From contig NZ_CP012898.1 of the NCBI RefSeq assembly GCF_001310225.1, positions 1,054,001 through 1,118,000 of the forward strand: 64,000 nucleotides of DNA, read 5' to 3'. Every line of letters begins with the position of its first letter. The stretch's first letter is position 1. Source of the stretch: Pseudalgibacter alginicilyticus. Lineage in GTDB: Bacteria > Bacteroidota > Bacteroidia > Flavobacteriales > Flavobacteriaceae. Shown one piece after another: positions 1 through 9,510 of this stretch. The notes below the pieces were generated by a model. That model did no database searches. It had not been told where the DNA came from and saw only the letters and a program-made list of their open reading frames with translations. Made by a program: the position numbers and the translations under genes.

Positions 1-149
1 ATATCACCCAATTTTCCTTTAGGAAAACCTTTATTATGGTACCAAACAATGTAATATTCCGGTAAATCAATTAAATAGCGGTCTTTATATTTTCCAAAAG
101 GCATTTTGGTATGTGCCAGTTTAATCAAAAAATCTTTATCTGGAATCAC
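1..149 (-). CDS. DUF3820 family protein, partial (C-terminus beyond left edge)
   Basis: Reading the minus strand from a GTG at 149 gives an open frame running off the left edge. It contains LAHTKMPFGKYK, then LIDLPEYYIVW and KGFPKGKLG, which is the conserved core of DUF3820 proteins (small, about 70-90 residues, function not established). A TAG lies directly before the GTG, so the start is either this GTG or the internal ATG at 104; the GTG keeps the family's usual residues before the core. The gene follows the LysM protein by 26 nt on the same strand and probably shares its transcript. About 49 codons are present and the end is missing. Confidence 0.75.
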   Translation of the reverse strand, partial: MIPDKDFLIKLAHTKMPFGKYKDRYLIDLPEYYIVWYHNKGFPKGKLGD

Positions 150-175
150 CTATAGATGGATTTGTATTATATTGT

Positions 176-2107
176 TTACTGTTCTATTTCTACAATACTC
201 AAATCTTCATACTTTACTAAATAAACAGCTTCATTATAGTAACCTCCAAAAGCTTTCTTTTTATAAGCAAATTTATTTTCTACGTATTGTGTTAAAGCAG
301 CTTCATTTACAGACATATAAATATCATCTGAAGTTACTAAACGCAATACCACATCCATAGTTAAATCAAACCCTTTTGTAGCTCGACTGTTGGGAGTTGT
401 TTTATAAATGCCTACATATTTTTTAATAAATGAATTGGCTGCATCAGAATTATAAGGTTTTGATGCCGCTGCATAGGTAAACTTAAGACTAGATAAGTGC
501 TCATTTGAAATTTGATCTCCTTCAAATGCACTATTAAAATTGGTAGTTACTAACACTATTTCAATTTTAGCTTTTCCGGTTTCTTTATTTTCTTTTTGAA
601 TTAATGACTTTAATATACTGGATACATTTGAAGCCAACCCTTCACTATTCGTTTCTAAAAACACTACGTTTTTCCCTGGTTTTAACGTTCCTTTTATATC
701 ATCAATAAGTATATAATTTTGTTCTTTACCTTCTTTATCTTTTCTTGAACGCACTTGTTTTGCTTGATAAAAATCTTTTAACAAACTATTGGCAACGTCT
801 GTATTTTTAGAATCTGACACTATAACAATATTATTAACCAAACTGTCTGCTTTTATATAATTTACAATCTTATCTCTAAATAACTTTTCAGATGGTTTAG
901 ATTGAAAAACGTTATCATATAAATTTAAATTTTCACCAATTGGAGAAATAACTGGTGTATGCAGACCTCTTAATTCTGAAGCAACTTTTTCGAATGTGTT
1001 AGGTGTTAATGGCCCAATAACAGCATCTACATTCTCAAAATTATTTTCTTTCATAATTTTAATAACTTCACCAACTTCATATTTTGTGTCATACACATCT
1101 ACTTTTAATGAAACACCTAATTGTTTTAGAGAATCAATGGCCACCAAAACCCCTGAATGAAAATCTAATGAAGCATTTAAATATGGGTCTTTATTAATAT
1201 GATTTTTTATACCTGAAACAGAATCATAACGCACACGATGTAACCTAAAAGGTAACATAACAGCAATATGTTTAGTTTCAAAATTTTTAATATTATTAGT
1301 TAAATCTATCTTTTTTGAAGCCTCTTCTATACCCGAAGCCACTTGAGAAAACGGAATCTTTAAAATCATACCTACTTTTAAACCTGTTTCCTTTAGTCCA
1401 GGGTTTAATGATTCTAATACTTCTTGTTCCACACCTATTTTAAGCTTTAATCTGTAAAAACCCTCTTTTGGCAATACTTTATAATAGCTATAATTTTCAT
1501 CAACAACCTTTTCTTCTTCGTCCTCAATATTGGGTACATTCAAAACTTGTCCTTCTTGCAAAACAGCTCCCATTTCTGGATTTAAATCCTCTAATTCTTT
1601 AACCGTAATTCCAAATTTATAAGCCACCCGCCATTTACCCTCTTTAGGTAGAACTGTATATGTTTTTGTTTGTTTTACTTCCTTAACAACTTCTGTAACC
1701 TTAAATATGGGAATTTGAAGTTTATCGCCTTTTCTTAATGGATTAGCATATAAAAAAGTGTTATGTTTTTTTATTTCATCTTCAGTTACATTATATGTTT
1801 TAGCTAAACTATATAAAGTTTCTTTTCTACTTGTTTTATGAGTTTTATAACCTTGTAGCTCTTTTACTATAGTAATTTCAGGTTTAACCGCTTTAGTCAA
1901 CGGAATAATTAAAACCGTATTAGGTTTTAACTCTTTTCTGGCATCAGGATTTAAATCATAAATATCTGAAGGTGTAATGTAATAACGTTTTGCTATTGCA
2001 TCAATTGTTTCTCCGCTTTTTACTTGATGTGTACTAAAATTTTGTGCTGTAACAGTAGTTAAACTAGATACTAAAATCAAAATTAGTACTAAAAAAAATC
2101 TATTCAT
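176..2107 (-). CDS. LysM-repeat protein with PBP1-like periplasmic binding domain
   Basis: 643 residues. An N-terminal signal peptide (residues 1-22, ending TVTAQ) is followed by four LysM-like modules at about 24-68, 85-132, 148-193 and 208-252. The first two are the most canonical (GETIDAIAKRY, KETLYSLAKTY), the others more degenerate. From about residue 283 to the end there is a type-1 periplasmic-binding-protein fold (IAVMLPF near the start, VDAVIGPL in the middle) as in leucine-binding or LpoA-like proteins. LysM domains bind peptidoglycan glycan strands, so this is probably a periplasmic, wall-associated protein; the PBP1-like part may bind a ligand or partner. No enzyme residues are recognised. 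It lies 213 nt downstream of guaA on the same strand, a common flavobacterial arrangement. Confidence 0.85.
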   Translation of the reverse strand: MNRFFLVLILILVSSLTTVTAQNFSTHQVKSGETIDAIAKRYYITPSDIYDLNPDARKELKPNTVLIIPLTKAVKPEITIVKELQGYKTHKTSRKETLYSLAKTYNVTEDEIKKHNTFLYANPLRKGDKLQIPIFKVTEVVKEVKQTKTYTVLPKEGKWRVAYKFGITVKELEDLNPEMGAVLQEGQVLNVPNIEDEEEKVVDENYSYYKVLPKEGFYRLKLKIGVEQEVLESLNPGLKETGLKVGMILKIPFSQVASGIEEASKKIDLTNNIKNFETKHIAVMLPFRLHRVRYDSVSGIKNHINKDPYLNASLDFHSGVLVAIDSLKQLGVSLKVDVYDTKYEVGEVIKIMKENNFENVDAVIGPLTPNTFEKVASELRGLHTPVISPIGENLNLYDNVFQSKPSEKLFRDKIVNYIKADSLVNNIVIVSDSKNTDVANSLLKDFYQAKQVRSRKDKEGKEQNYILIDDIKGTLKPGKNVVFLETNSEGLASNVSSILKSLIQKENKETGKAKIEIVLVTTNFNSAFEGDQISNEHLSSLKFTYAAASKPYNSDAANSFIKKYVGIYKTTPNSRATKGFDLTMDVVLRLVTSDDIYMSVNEAALTQYVENKFAYKKKAFGGYYNEAVYLVKYEDLSIVEIEQ

Positions 2108-2295
2108 AGTGTTCTATTCTGCTAATAAATATATAATAAAAGCTCAGTTATATACGATTATTTTCGGGTTAAGGATGAAACCAATATCTTTTTTTTAATT
2201 ATAACATTTAGCATGCCAAAAAAAACTATTTCAATAAAACCTGATTTAATAAACTAAATAATTGGTGAAAATCTATTGCGTTTATGATTCATATT

Positions 2296-2324
2296 ATAAA
2301 ATTCCGAATAAGCAGGAATTTTAT
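2296..2324 (-). other. Perfect 10-bp hairpin overlapping the guaA stop codon
   Basis: ATAAAATTCC (2296-2305) and GGAATTTTAT (2315-2324) are exact reverse complements around a 9-nt loop. The right arm covers the guaA stop codon. On the guaA-sense strand no U-tract follows, so it does not look like a standard intrinsic terminator; it may be a 3'-end stabiliser or a partial terminator between guaA and the LysM gene. Confidence 0.35.
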
Positions 2325-3856
2325 TCCCACTCAATAGTAGCTGGTGGTTTTGAACTAATGTCGTAAACAACTCTATTAACTCCTTTTACCTTATTTATTA
2401 TATCGTTTGATGTTTTTTGAAGAAATTCGTAAGGTAAATTTACCCAATCTGCTGTCATACCATCTGTACTTTCTACCGCTCTAAGTGCCACACATTTTTC
2501 ATAAGTACGCTCATCCCCCATAACACCTACACTATTAACTGGTAATAACATGGCGCCTGCTTGCCAAACTTTATCATACAACCCCCATGATTTTAGCCCA
2601 TTAATAAAAATAGCATCAACCTCTTGAAGAATACGTACTTTTTCAGCCGTAATATCTCCCAAAATACGAATACCCAAACCAGGCCCAGGAAACGGATGGC
2701 GTCCTAAAAGCTCAGGATTGATACCTAAAGTAGCTCCAACACGTCTTACTTCATCTTTAAAAATAGCACGAAGTGGTTCGACAATTTTAAGTTTCATAAA
2801 ATCTGGTAACCCACCTACATTATGATGACTTTTAATAGTTGCCGATGGTCCTCCCGTTGCCGAAACACTTTCAATAACATCTGGATAAATAGTACCTTGA
2901 GCCAACCATTTTACATCGGTTAATTTATGGGCTTCATCATCAAAAACCTCTATAAAGGCATTACCAATAGCTTTACGTTTTAATTCTGGATCTTCTATTC
3001 CGGCTAAAGCATCTAAAAATCGTTTGGAAGCATCAACGCCTTTTACGTTAAGCCCCATACCCTCGTATTGTTTTAAAACACTTTCAAATTCATTTTTACG
3101 TAACAATCCGTTATTCACAAAAATACAGTATAAGTTTTTCCCAATGGCTTTATTAAGTAAAACAGCCGCCACGGTAGAATCTACACCTCCTGAGAGTCCT
3201 AAAACAACTTTATCTTTTCCTACTTTTTCTTGAATAGCTTCTACGGTTTCTTCTACAAAAGAATCTGGTGTCCAATCCTGATGTAATCCAGCTATATCAA
3301 CTAAAAAGTTTTGCAATAATTGTTTTCCATCTGTTGAATGATATACCTCAGGATGAAATTGAATAGCATACGTTTCTTCACCATCAATTCTGTAAGCTGC
3401 ATTAGCAACATCATGTGTACTTGCAATAAGCACACCATTCGTTGGTAATTTTTTAATAGTATCAGAATGGCTCATCCAAACTTGACTTCCGGTATGTATA
3501 TGAGCCAAAAATGGTTCATTACCTTTGATAAAAGACAAATTAGCACGACCATATTCTCTAGTATTAGATGGCGCTACTTCACCCCCTGAAAAATGAGCTA
3601 AATACTGTGCGCCATAACATACGGCTAGCATTGGTTTTTTTCCTCTAATTTCAGATAAATCAGGATGCAGCGCTTCTTCTCTTCGCACCGAAAACGGACT
3701 GCCAGAAAGAATCACAGCCTTGTATTCTGCTAAGTTGGTTGGAATTTTGTTAAATGGATGTATTTCGGAGTAAATGTTGAGTTCTCTAACTCTACGAGCA
3801 ATAAGTTGTGTGTATTGCGATCCGAAGTCTAAAATAAGTACCTTGTCATGTTGCAT
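2321..3856 (-). CDS. guaA: GMP synthase (glutamine-hydrolysing)
   Basis: Converts XMP to GMP using glutamine and ATP in the cytosol, the last step of de novo guanine nucleotide synthesis. The class-I glutamine amidotransferase domain occupies about 1-190, with nucleophile Cys80 in AVCYGAQ and the HPE motif in QFHPEVYHS. The ATP-pyrophosphatase domain carries the P-loop GLSGGVDST, and the C-terminal dimerisation domain ends in PATIEWE, the typical GuaA terminus. The open frame extends five codons upstream to 3871, but the ATG at 3856 begins [14 protein letters not shown], matches the family start and gives the usual 511 residues. It sits 60 nt after the PLP decarboxylase gene. guaB, the preceding step, lies elsewhere in this window at 21363. 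Confidence 0.97.
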   Translation of the reverse strand: MQHDKVLILDFGSQYTQLIARRVRELNIYSEIHPFNKIPTNLAEYKAVILSGSPFSVRREEALHPDLSEIRGKKPMLAVCYGAQYLAHFSGGEVAPSNTREYGRANLSFIKGNEPFLAHIHTGSQVWMSHSDTIKKLPTNGVLIASTHDVANAAYRIDGEETYAIQFHPEVYHSTDGKQLLQNFLVDIAGLHQDWTPDSFVEETVEAIQEKVGKDKVVLGLSGGVDSTVAAVLLNKAIGKNLYCIFVNNGLLRKNEFESVLKQYEGMGLNVKGVDASKRFLDALAGIEDPELKRKAIGNAFIEVFDDEAHKLTDVKWLAQGTIYPDVIESVSATGGPSATIKSHHNVGGLPDFMKLKIVEPLRAIFKDEVRRVGATLGINPELLGRHPFPGPGLGIRILGDITAEKVRILQEVDAIFINGLKSWGLYDKVWQAGAMLLPVNSVGVMGDERTYEKCVALRAVESTDGMTADWVNLPYEFLQKTSNDIINKVKGVNRVVYDISSKPPATIEWE

Positions 3857-3916
3857 GCGCAAAAATAACAATAGATTTTATATTGACGAATTGCAATAGT
3901 TTATTTTTTTATTTTT

Positions 3917-5290
3917 TTACAACATAGAATCTAAAATCACCTCTATATCAGCCTCTGTAGTGTCTGGATTAATAAAACAAAATCGAGAAATTGTTTCATA
4001 AGTTCCATCAACCTCCCATTTTGTAGGGGTTACTAATGCTAATCCTTTCCTATGATTTTCAAATGTCCAATTGGTATAATCTTCAGGTTTCCAACCAATT
4101 CTTCTATATAAAACACAAGATAAACCTGGCTCTCTAACCAATTCTAAATGATTGGCATTTTTTATCAGCTTACTGGCTATTTGCGCCAACTCAATACCAC
4201 GTTCTACTGATTCTTCATACTTATTTGTACCATGCATAGCTAAAGAAAACCAAAGAGGCAAGCCCCTAACACGTCTTGTTAATTGAATTTGATAATCGGA
4301 AGGATTAAAACCGTTTGATCCTTCATCCTTAAAAATATCTAAATAAGAACCTTCTTGCGAATGTGCTTGCTTTGCCAATTCCGGATTTTTATAAAGTACA
4401 GCACCACAATCATAAGGGGAAAATAACCATTTATGAGGATCGATAGTAATGCTATCAGCTTTTTCAATACCTGTAAATAAATGTCGCACAGATTTTGCTG
4501 CTAAAGCTCCGCCCCCATAAGCGGCATCCACATGAAACCAGATATTTTCATTTTCACAAATGTTTGCTATTCCTAATAAATCATCTATAATACCTGCATT
4601 TGTTGTACCTCCAGTGGCAACAATAGCGAATAGGCGCGTTCGATCTTCTTCACTTAAATTATTTATAACTTTTTGCACTTCGGCTGATTCTAATCGTTCT
4701 TCAGTTTTCACCATTAAAACATCTGCATCAATAACCTTTGCCATCGATTTCACAGAAGAATGAGCCCCAATAGAGGTAATAATCAACCCTTTTTTAAATT
4801 GATTTTCACTATTTAAACTTCGCCAATATTCTCTTGCAGTTACAATAGCCGACAAATTAGCCGCTGTACCACCACTTGTAAAAACACCAAATGCACCACT
4901 TGGCAATCCTGTTAATGAAACCAACCATTTCATTGCTTCATTTTCACAAAAAATTCCCCCAGCACCTTCCATCCAATATGCCCCATGTATACTAGAGGCA
5001 GAAGTGACCAAGTCAAACATAATGGCTGCTCTAGTTGGTGATGCTGGTACAAAAGCCAAATGCATTGGATGATCAACTGGAACGTTAGCTTTTACTAAAT
5101 GTTCTTTCCACAAATTAAAAGCCACTTCACCACCAATACCTTTTTCAGTTATAGTTTCACCCACTAATTTCTTTAAATCATCTGCACTTTTTGGAACTCC
5201 AATTTCAGGTTGAGATATAGAAATTCTATTGATAGCATATTTCATAATATCCATTGTCATTTCTATTAATTCAATGTCTATTTTGTGCAT
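3917..5290 (-). CDS. PLP-dependent group II decarboxylase (aromatic amino acid/glutamate decarboxylase-like)
   Basis: 457 residues of the pyridoxal-phosphate decarboxylase family (fold type I). Visible features are FTSGGTAANLSA (phosphate-binding region), His177 in GAHSSV (stacks on PLP), Asp255 in FHVDAAYGG and the Schiff-base lysine Lys287 in IDPHKW. Family members decarboxylate aromatic L-amino acids, glutamate or 2,4-diaminobutyrate; the substrate cannot be chosen from motifs alone. The protein is cytosolic, with no signal peptide. It starts 3 nt after the stop of bshC, so the two are almost certainly cotranscribed, and guaA follows after 60 nt. Confidence 0.88.
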   Translation of the reverse strand: MHKIDIELIEMTMDIMKYAINRISISQPEIGVPKSADDLKKLVGETITEKGIGGEVAFNLWKEHLVKANVPVDHPMHLAFVPASPTRAAIMFDLVTSASSIHGAYWMEGAGGIFCENEAMKWLVSLTGLPSGAFGVFTSGGTAANLSAIVTAREYWRSLNSENQFKKGLIITSIGAHSSVKSMAKVIDADVLMVKTEERLESAEVQKVINNLSEEDRTRLFAIVATGGTTNAGIIDDLLGIANICENENIWFHVDAAYGGGALAAKSVRHLFTGIEKADSITIDPHKWLFSPYDCGAVLYKNPELAKQAHSQEGSYLDIFKDEGSNGFNPSDYQIQLTRRVRGLPLWFSLAMHGTNKYEESVERGIELAQIASKLIKNANHLELVREPGLSCVLYRRIGWKPEDYTNWTFENHRKGLALVTPTKWEVDGTYETISRFCFINPDTTEADIEVILDSML

Positions 5291-5293
5291 ATT

Positions 5294-6886
5294 TTATAGT
5301 GTTACAATTAAAAACTTATTTTTTAAAGGTGCTAATTCCTCGATTAATTTAGAAATAAGAGCATCTCCATATTCCAAATATAATTGAGAAAAATTAACAT
5401 TACGCTCTTGTAGATTCCCATTTGGAAATAATTCATTTTGAAGATCTGTCATTCTTAAAACTTGGTCAGACAATTTGTTTTTCTGTGCTTTTAACAAACG
5501 CTTTTCCAAAGTTTCTAATCCTTTTAATTGCTTCACCTCCTGTGCTTTTACCGCTCCCAAAAACGACTTATCTGTCTGTTCTGCTAATACATATAAATTT
5601 TCAAATTGCTGTTTCAAGGCATTTTTTTGTGATGAAAAATCAATATCAATATTTGATATTTCTCGCACTTTTTTATTAATAAATGTATTGCGTTTTAAAA
5701 AGATATCTTCTTTTGAAATATTTAAATTTTCAAGTTTTTTATGGTGATTTTGTGTTTTAACTAAAACAGAATTACGCAATAACAACATAGGATAAGGCAC
5801 ATTAACTGTTTTAAAATAATTTTTCAACTGAAACCAATAAGCCAACTCACCACCACCACCAATATAACACAGATTTGGCAAAATTACTTCCTGATACAAC
5901 GGACGCATAATCACATTAGGCGAAAACCGTCCTGGTGCTTCATTGAGGTGTTTTAATAGCTGGCTCCTATTCCAAGTTAAATTGGTATTTACAACTTTAT
6001 AAACATCATCTTCAAAAACAATACGTTCTCTTAAATGATCTGTCAAATAAAACAAATTAATTTCACGAGGATTAACTTGAATATTATATCCTAAGCTTAC
6101 AAGCTGTTTGTTAGTTTCCGCAACAGTTTTAAAAGATGTTCCGTTTATTAATTCATCTTCAATAAAAGGAATAAATTGCCGTTTTAAATCCGAATCGTGG
6201 GCATCAATAATGACCAACCCATGGTCTTTAAATAATTCATTGGCTAAATATCGTGTAGCATCGGCTAAATTATCGTGATTTAAATATGCTTTCTTAAAAA
6301 GCTCTCTTAACCAGTCCGCATGTTTACCAGTTCCTAAATCTTGAGAAAACAAATTAAAAACAGCTTCTAACCCATCAGTAGACAATTCTCCCACGGCACC
6401 ACCTGTTTCTTTATTCCAATGAACTTTCTTTCCTTTAAAATTAAAATAATTGATTTCTTCAAAATCATGATCTTCTGTAGCCATCCAATAGACGGGGACA
6501 AAATTATAATTGGAATACTCTTGCTTTAACTGTTTTGTTAAATTAATAGTGGATATTATTTTATATAAAAAGTATAAAGGCCCAGTAAATAAATTAAGCT
6601 GATGTCCTGTTGTTATGGTAAAAGTATTAGGCTCCTTTAATAAATCTATATGAAGATTTGAAAGTTCTGAGGCCTCAATTTTTTGATATTGTTTTTTTAA
6701 AACAGCGGTTAAAATCTCTCTCGATTGTTGATTAAAATTAGATTTCGCTTCAATTTGAAGCTTAAAATTCTCAACATTAGGAAAATGCTTATAGAATTTT
6801 TTAAGTTCTGGTTTTTCATCTAAATAATCACAAATAAGTGACGAAAAATAGCCCGTTTTTTTAAATGCAATAGAATCTGTATGCAT
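5294..6886 (-). CDS. bshC: Putative cysteine ligase BshC (bacillithiol biosynthesis)
   Basis: 530 residues, full length for BshC. The Rossmann-like core contains TITTGHQLNLFTGPLYFLYK and VYWMATEDHDFEEI, both hallmarks of the family. A helical, coiled-coil-like segment follows at roughly 390-470, then the short C-terminal part. BshC is thought to add cysteine to glucosaminyl-malate, the last step of bacillithiol synthesis, in the cytosol. bshA and bshB are not in this window. It is the first gene of the minus-strand chain that continues through the PLP decarboxylase to guaA; the next gene upstream (7068) is divergent. Confidence 0.93.
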   Translation of the reverse strand: MHTDSIAFKKTGYFSSLICDYLDEKPELKKFYKHFPNVENFKLQIEAKSNFNQQSREILTAVLKKQYQKIEASELSNLHIDLLKEPNTFTITTGHQLNLFTGPLYFLYKIISTINLTKQLKQEYSNYNFVPVYWMATEDHDFEEINYFNFKGKKVHWNKETGGAVGELSTDGLEAVFNLFSQDLGTGKHADWLRELFKKAYLNHDNLADATRYLANELFKDHGLVIIDAHDSDLKRQFIPFIEDELINGTSFKTVAETNKQLVSLGYNIQVNPREINLFYLTDHLRERIVFEDDVYKVVNTNLTWNRSQLLKHLNEAPGRFSPNVIMRPLYQEVILPNLCYIGGGGELAYWFQLKNYFKTVNVPYPMLLLRNSVLVKTQNHHKKLENLNISKEDIFLKRNTFINKKVREISNIDIDFSSQKNALKQQFENLYVLAEQTDKSFLGAVKAQEVKQLKGLETLEKRLLKAQKNKLSDQVLRMTDLQNELFPNGNLQERNVNFSQLYLEYGDALISKLIEELAPLKNKFLIVTL

Positions 6887-7067
6887 GATACTTTAAAAAT
6901 TTATGTAAAGATAGTGTCTTTTAGAAATTTACGAGGTATCAGATTTTTTTAGTATTTTTTTAACAATCAAAATTTCAAACACTCCCCTAAATACTTCTTA
7001 AAATATTTTTTATTTATACTAATTATCAGTAACTTACATCTAAACACACTCTTTAAACCTCTAAATT

Positions 7068-8369
7068 ATGAAACCAACAATAACAAAACCGAATATTATA
7101 TTTTATGTTACCACTCTTGTTTTAATGACTGTCTTTTTTCATCATCAAAATATTTATGCGATGCAAGATCAGAAACTGCCACTTACACCAGTATTGACTG
7201 AATATAAAGGAATCATTTTAGATAAAGAATCAAAAAAACCGTTGATTTATACTAATTTAAACATTACAAATACAAATATTAGTACGGTAACTAATACTGA
7301 TGGTGAATTCTTAATTAAAGTTCCTGAATTATATTTAAAAAGTAGTGTTATTATTTCTCACTTAGGGTATAACGATTTAGAAATCTCTTTATCTGAATTA
7401 AACAATCCAATAAATCATATTTATTTAAATGAAGCAATTATAACACTAAATGAAGTCAATTTAAAAACTATTAAGAATGCAGAAGCTTTAGTTAGAGAAA
7501 CATTAAAACGAAAAGGAGATAATTATTATAACAATCATGCGTTGATGACTGCTTTTTATAGAGAAACCATAAAAAAACGCAATAGAAATGCCTCTCTCTC
7601 TGAAGCCGTAGTTGAGGTTTATAAACAGCCTCTAAAATCCAATAAAAATGACGCCGTAAAACTTATTAAGGCTAGAAAAAGTACTGATTATTCAAAACTT
7701 GACACTTTAGCTTTAAAACTTCAAGGCGGTCCTTTTAGCAACTTGTACACGGATATGATGAAGTATCCTGAATTTATTTTTAATGAAGATAATCTTTCTG
7801 ATTATATTTTTAGTTATGCCAAGACATCACAAATAAATGGCAGCGAGGTTTTTGTTATTGATTTTAAGCAGCAACCATACATTAAATATCCTATGTATTA
7901 TGGAAAATTGTTTATAGATACAAAATCTCGAGCAATAACAAGTGCTGTTTACAAACTGAATGTTACCAATAAAATTTTATCAAGTGAAATGTTTGTCAAA
8001 AAAAAACCTAACAGAGTGGACGCCTACCCTACTGAGGCTTCCTATCGAGTAGATTACAGAATAAAAGACGGTAAATGGCATTATGGATATAGCAATATAG
8101 CACTTACTTTTAAAGTAAAATGGAAGCACAAACTGTTTAATAGTTCCTATACTTTGAGCAGTGAAATGGCTATTACAGATTGGGAAGAAAATACCTCGGG
8201 CATTGACAGACCTAAAGAACGTCTCAAACCATCTGTTATATTAAGTGATCAAGCTTCTGGTTTTTCAGACCCAGATTTTTGGGGTGAATTTAATATCATA
8301 GAACCAGAAAAATCGATTGAATCTGCTATCAAAAAAATTAATAAGCAGTTAAGTAAAATAGCGTCTTAA
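7068..8369 (+). CDS. Secreted carboxypeptidase-like regulatory (CarboxypepD_reg-like) domain protein
   Basis: 433 residues. A hydrophobic N-terminal segment (about 10-31) looks like a signal peptide. Residues about 45-130 form a carboxypeptidase D regulatory-like beta-sandwich (KGIILDKESKKPLIYTN, then SHLGYNDLEIS), the domain also found at the N-terminus of SusC-type receptors. The remaining roughly 300 residues are predominantly beta-like with no catalytic motif that I recognise. Standalone proteins of this layout are common in Flavobacteriia and are usually placed in the envelope. The gene is divergent from bshC with 181 nt between them, and 59 nt before the MOSC gene. The function is unknown. 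Confidence 0.7.
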   Translation: MKPTITKPNIIFYVTTLVLMTVFFHHQNIYAMQDQKLPLTPVLTEYKGIILDKESKKPLIYTNLNITNTNISTVTNTDGEFLIKVPELYLKSSVIISHLGYNDLEISLSELNNPINHIYLNEAIITLNEVNLKTIKNAEALVRETLKRKGDNYYNNHALMTAFYRETIKKRNRNASLSEAVVEVYKQPLKSNKNDAVKLIKARKSTDYSKLDTLALKLQGGPFSNLYTDMMKYPEFIFNEDNLSDYIFSYAKTSQINGSEVFVIDFKQQPYIKYPMYYGKLFIDTKSRAITSAVYKLNVTNKILSSEMFVKKKPNRVDAYPTEASYRVDYRIKDGKWHYGYSNIALTFKVKWKHKLFNSSYTLSSEMAITDWEENTSGIDRPKERLKPSVILSDQASGFSDPDFWGEFNIIEPEKSIESAIKKINKQLSKIAS

Positions 8370-8428
8370 TACAAAACATTTTACAAAAACAAGTTCAAGT
8401 TCGAAATAAATATTACATTTATCGAACC

Positions 8429-9070
8429 ATGAAAATTATTTCTACCAACATAGCAAAACCAACCATAATTACTTGGAATGGTAAAAAAGAAACCACAGGG
8501 ATTTATAAAACACCAACAAATTTTCCTATTTATTTAGGAAAAAATGATGTAAAAGATGATAGCGTTATAGATAGGAAATATCACGGAGGAGAATTTAAAG
8601 CTTGTTATATATTCTCAGAAATGCATTACAAATACTGGAAAAATCTATATCCAAACTTAAATTGGGAATGGGGTATGTTTGGAGAAAACCTAACTATTTC
8701 TCACATGGACGAAACAGAAATATTTGTTGGAGATGTATATAAAGTTGGAGATGCAATAATACAAATTTCGCAGTCCAGAGAACCCTGTTATAAATTAGGC
8801 ATAAAATTTAAGAATCAAAACATTTTAAAAAAATTCATAACCCATGGTTTACCAGGATCTTATGTGAAAGTTTTAAAAGAAGGCGCTGTTAAAATTGGAG
8901 ATGAACTCATTTTAGAAAAACGCCCTAAGAAGAGTTTAACAGTTGCTCAATTATTTCGTTTATTGTATGATAAAGACAAAGACCAAAATCTACTAAAACT
9001 TGCTATAAACAATGAAGCTTTGCCTCTAAAAAAAAGAGAAAAGTTTAAAAAGTTTATACTAACCCATTAA
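8429..9070 (+). CDS. MOSC domain protein (YiiM-like)
   Basis: 213 residues. The MOSC beta-barrel spans about 15-160: DRKYHGGEFKACY, then WGMFGENLT and the conserved cysteine in SREPCYKLGIKF, which in MOSC proteins coordinates molybdenum cofactor sulfur. The helical C-terminal extension (about 165-213, KSLTVAQLFRLLYDKD) is the 3-alpha domain of the YiiM group, which includes 6-N-hydroxylaminopurine reductases. It is likely a small cytosolic molybdoenzyme detoxifying N-hydroxylated compounds, but the substrate is inferred from the family only. It is followed after 19 nt by a gamma-glutamylcyclotransferase-like gene on the same strand. Confidence 0.87.
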   Translation: MKIISTNIAKPTIITWNGKKETTGIYKTPTNFPIYLGKNDVKDDSVIDRKYHGGEFKACYIFSEMHYKYWKNLYPNLNWEWGMFGENLTISHMDETEIFVGDVYKVGDAIIQISQSREPCYKLGIKFKNQNILKKFITHGLPGSYVKVLKEGAVKIGDELILEKRPKKSLTVAQLFRLLYDKDKDQNLLKLAINNEALPLKKREKFKKFILTH

Positions 9071-9089
9071 AGCAATTAGGTTATCAAAT

Positions 9090-9473
9090 ATGTCTTATTT
9101 ATTTGTCTATGGTACTTTACTGCAGTCCTTAAAAAACCCCATATCAAAGTTTCTTAATGAACATTCCGAAATTATAGGTCAAGGTTATATTCAAGGAAAA
9201 CTTTATGATGTTGGCGAATATCCTGCTGCCATATTAAGTGATTTTAAAACAGATAAAATATATGGTACTGCATTAAAAATAATAAATCCAGAGAACGTCT
9301 TCAGCGTTTTGGACACCTATGAAGGTACAAACGAAACACCTCCTTTATATATAAAGAAAAAAATAATGGTTTATTTAGAAAACAAATATAATATTCAAGC
9401 TTGGGTATATATTTTCAACTATCCTGTACAGCATTTAAAACGCATCCATTCTGGAGATTACTTAAATCCGTAA
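9090..9473 (+). CDS. Gamma-glutamylcyclotransferase/AIG2-like protein
   Basis: 127 residues. The N-terminal LFVYGTLL is the family's YGTL/YGSL motif, followed by GQGYIQGKLYDVGEYPAAI and later VLDTYEG, where the acidic residue is the usual catalytic glutamate position. Family members cyclise gamma-glutamyl or similar amide substrates, and many bacterial copies have no known substrate. The protein is cytosolic. It lies 19 nt after the MOSC gene in a likely two-gene unit and runs towards the convergent epimerase gene, whose stop is 37 nt away. No clear terminator is seen in that gap. Confidence 0.85.
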   Translation: MSYLFVYGTLLQSLKNPISKFLNEHSEIIGQGYIQGKLYDVGEYPAAILSDFKTDKIYGTALKIINPENVFSVLDTYEGTNETPPLYIKKKIMVYLENKYNIQAWVYIFNYPVQHLKRIHSGDYLNP

Positions 9474-9510
9474 TACTTACTTTTGAATAATTAACAAGAT
9501 TTTATTCATA

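Noticed and set aside
3860-3867. TAnnTTTG-like box (TATTTTTG) directly before guaA
   Set aside because: Only 3 nt separate it from the ATG, so transcription would start at or inside the gene; the match is probably chance given the AT-rich A-run.
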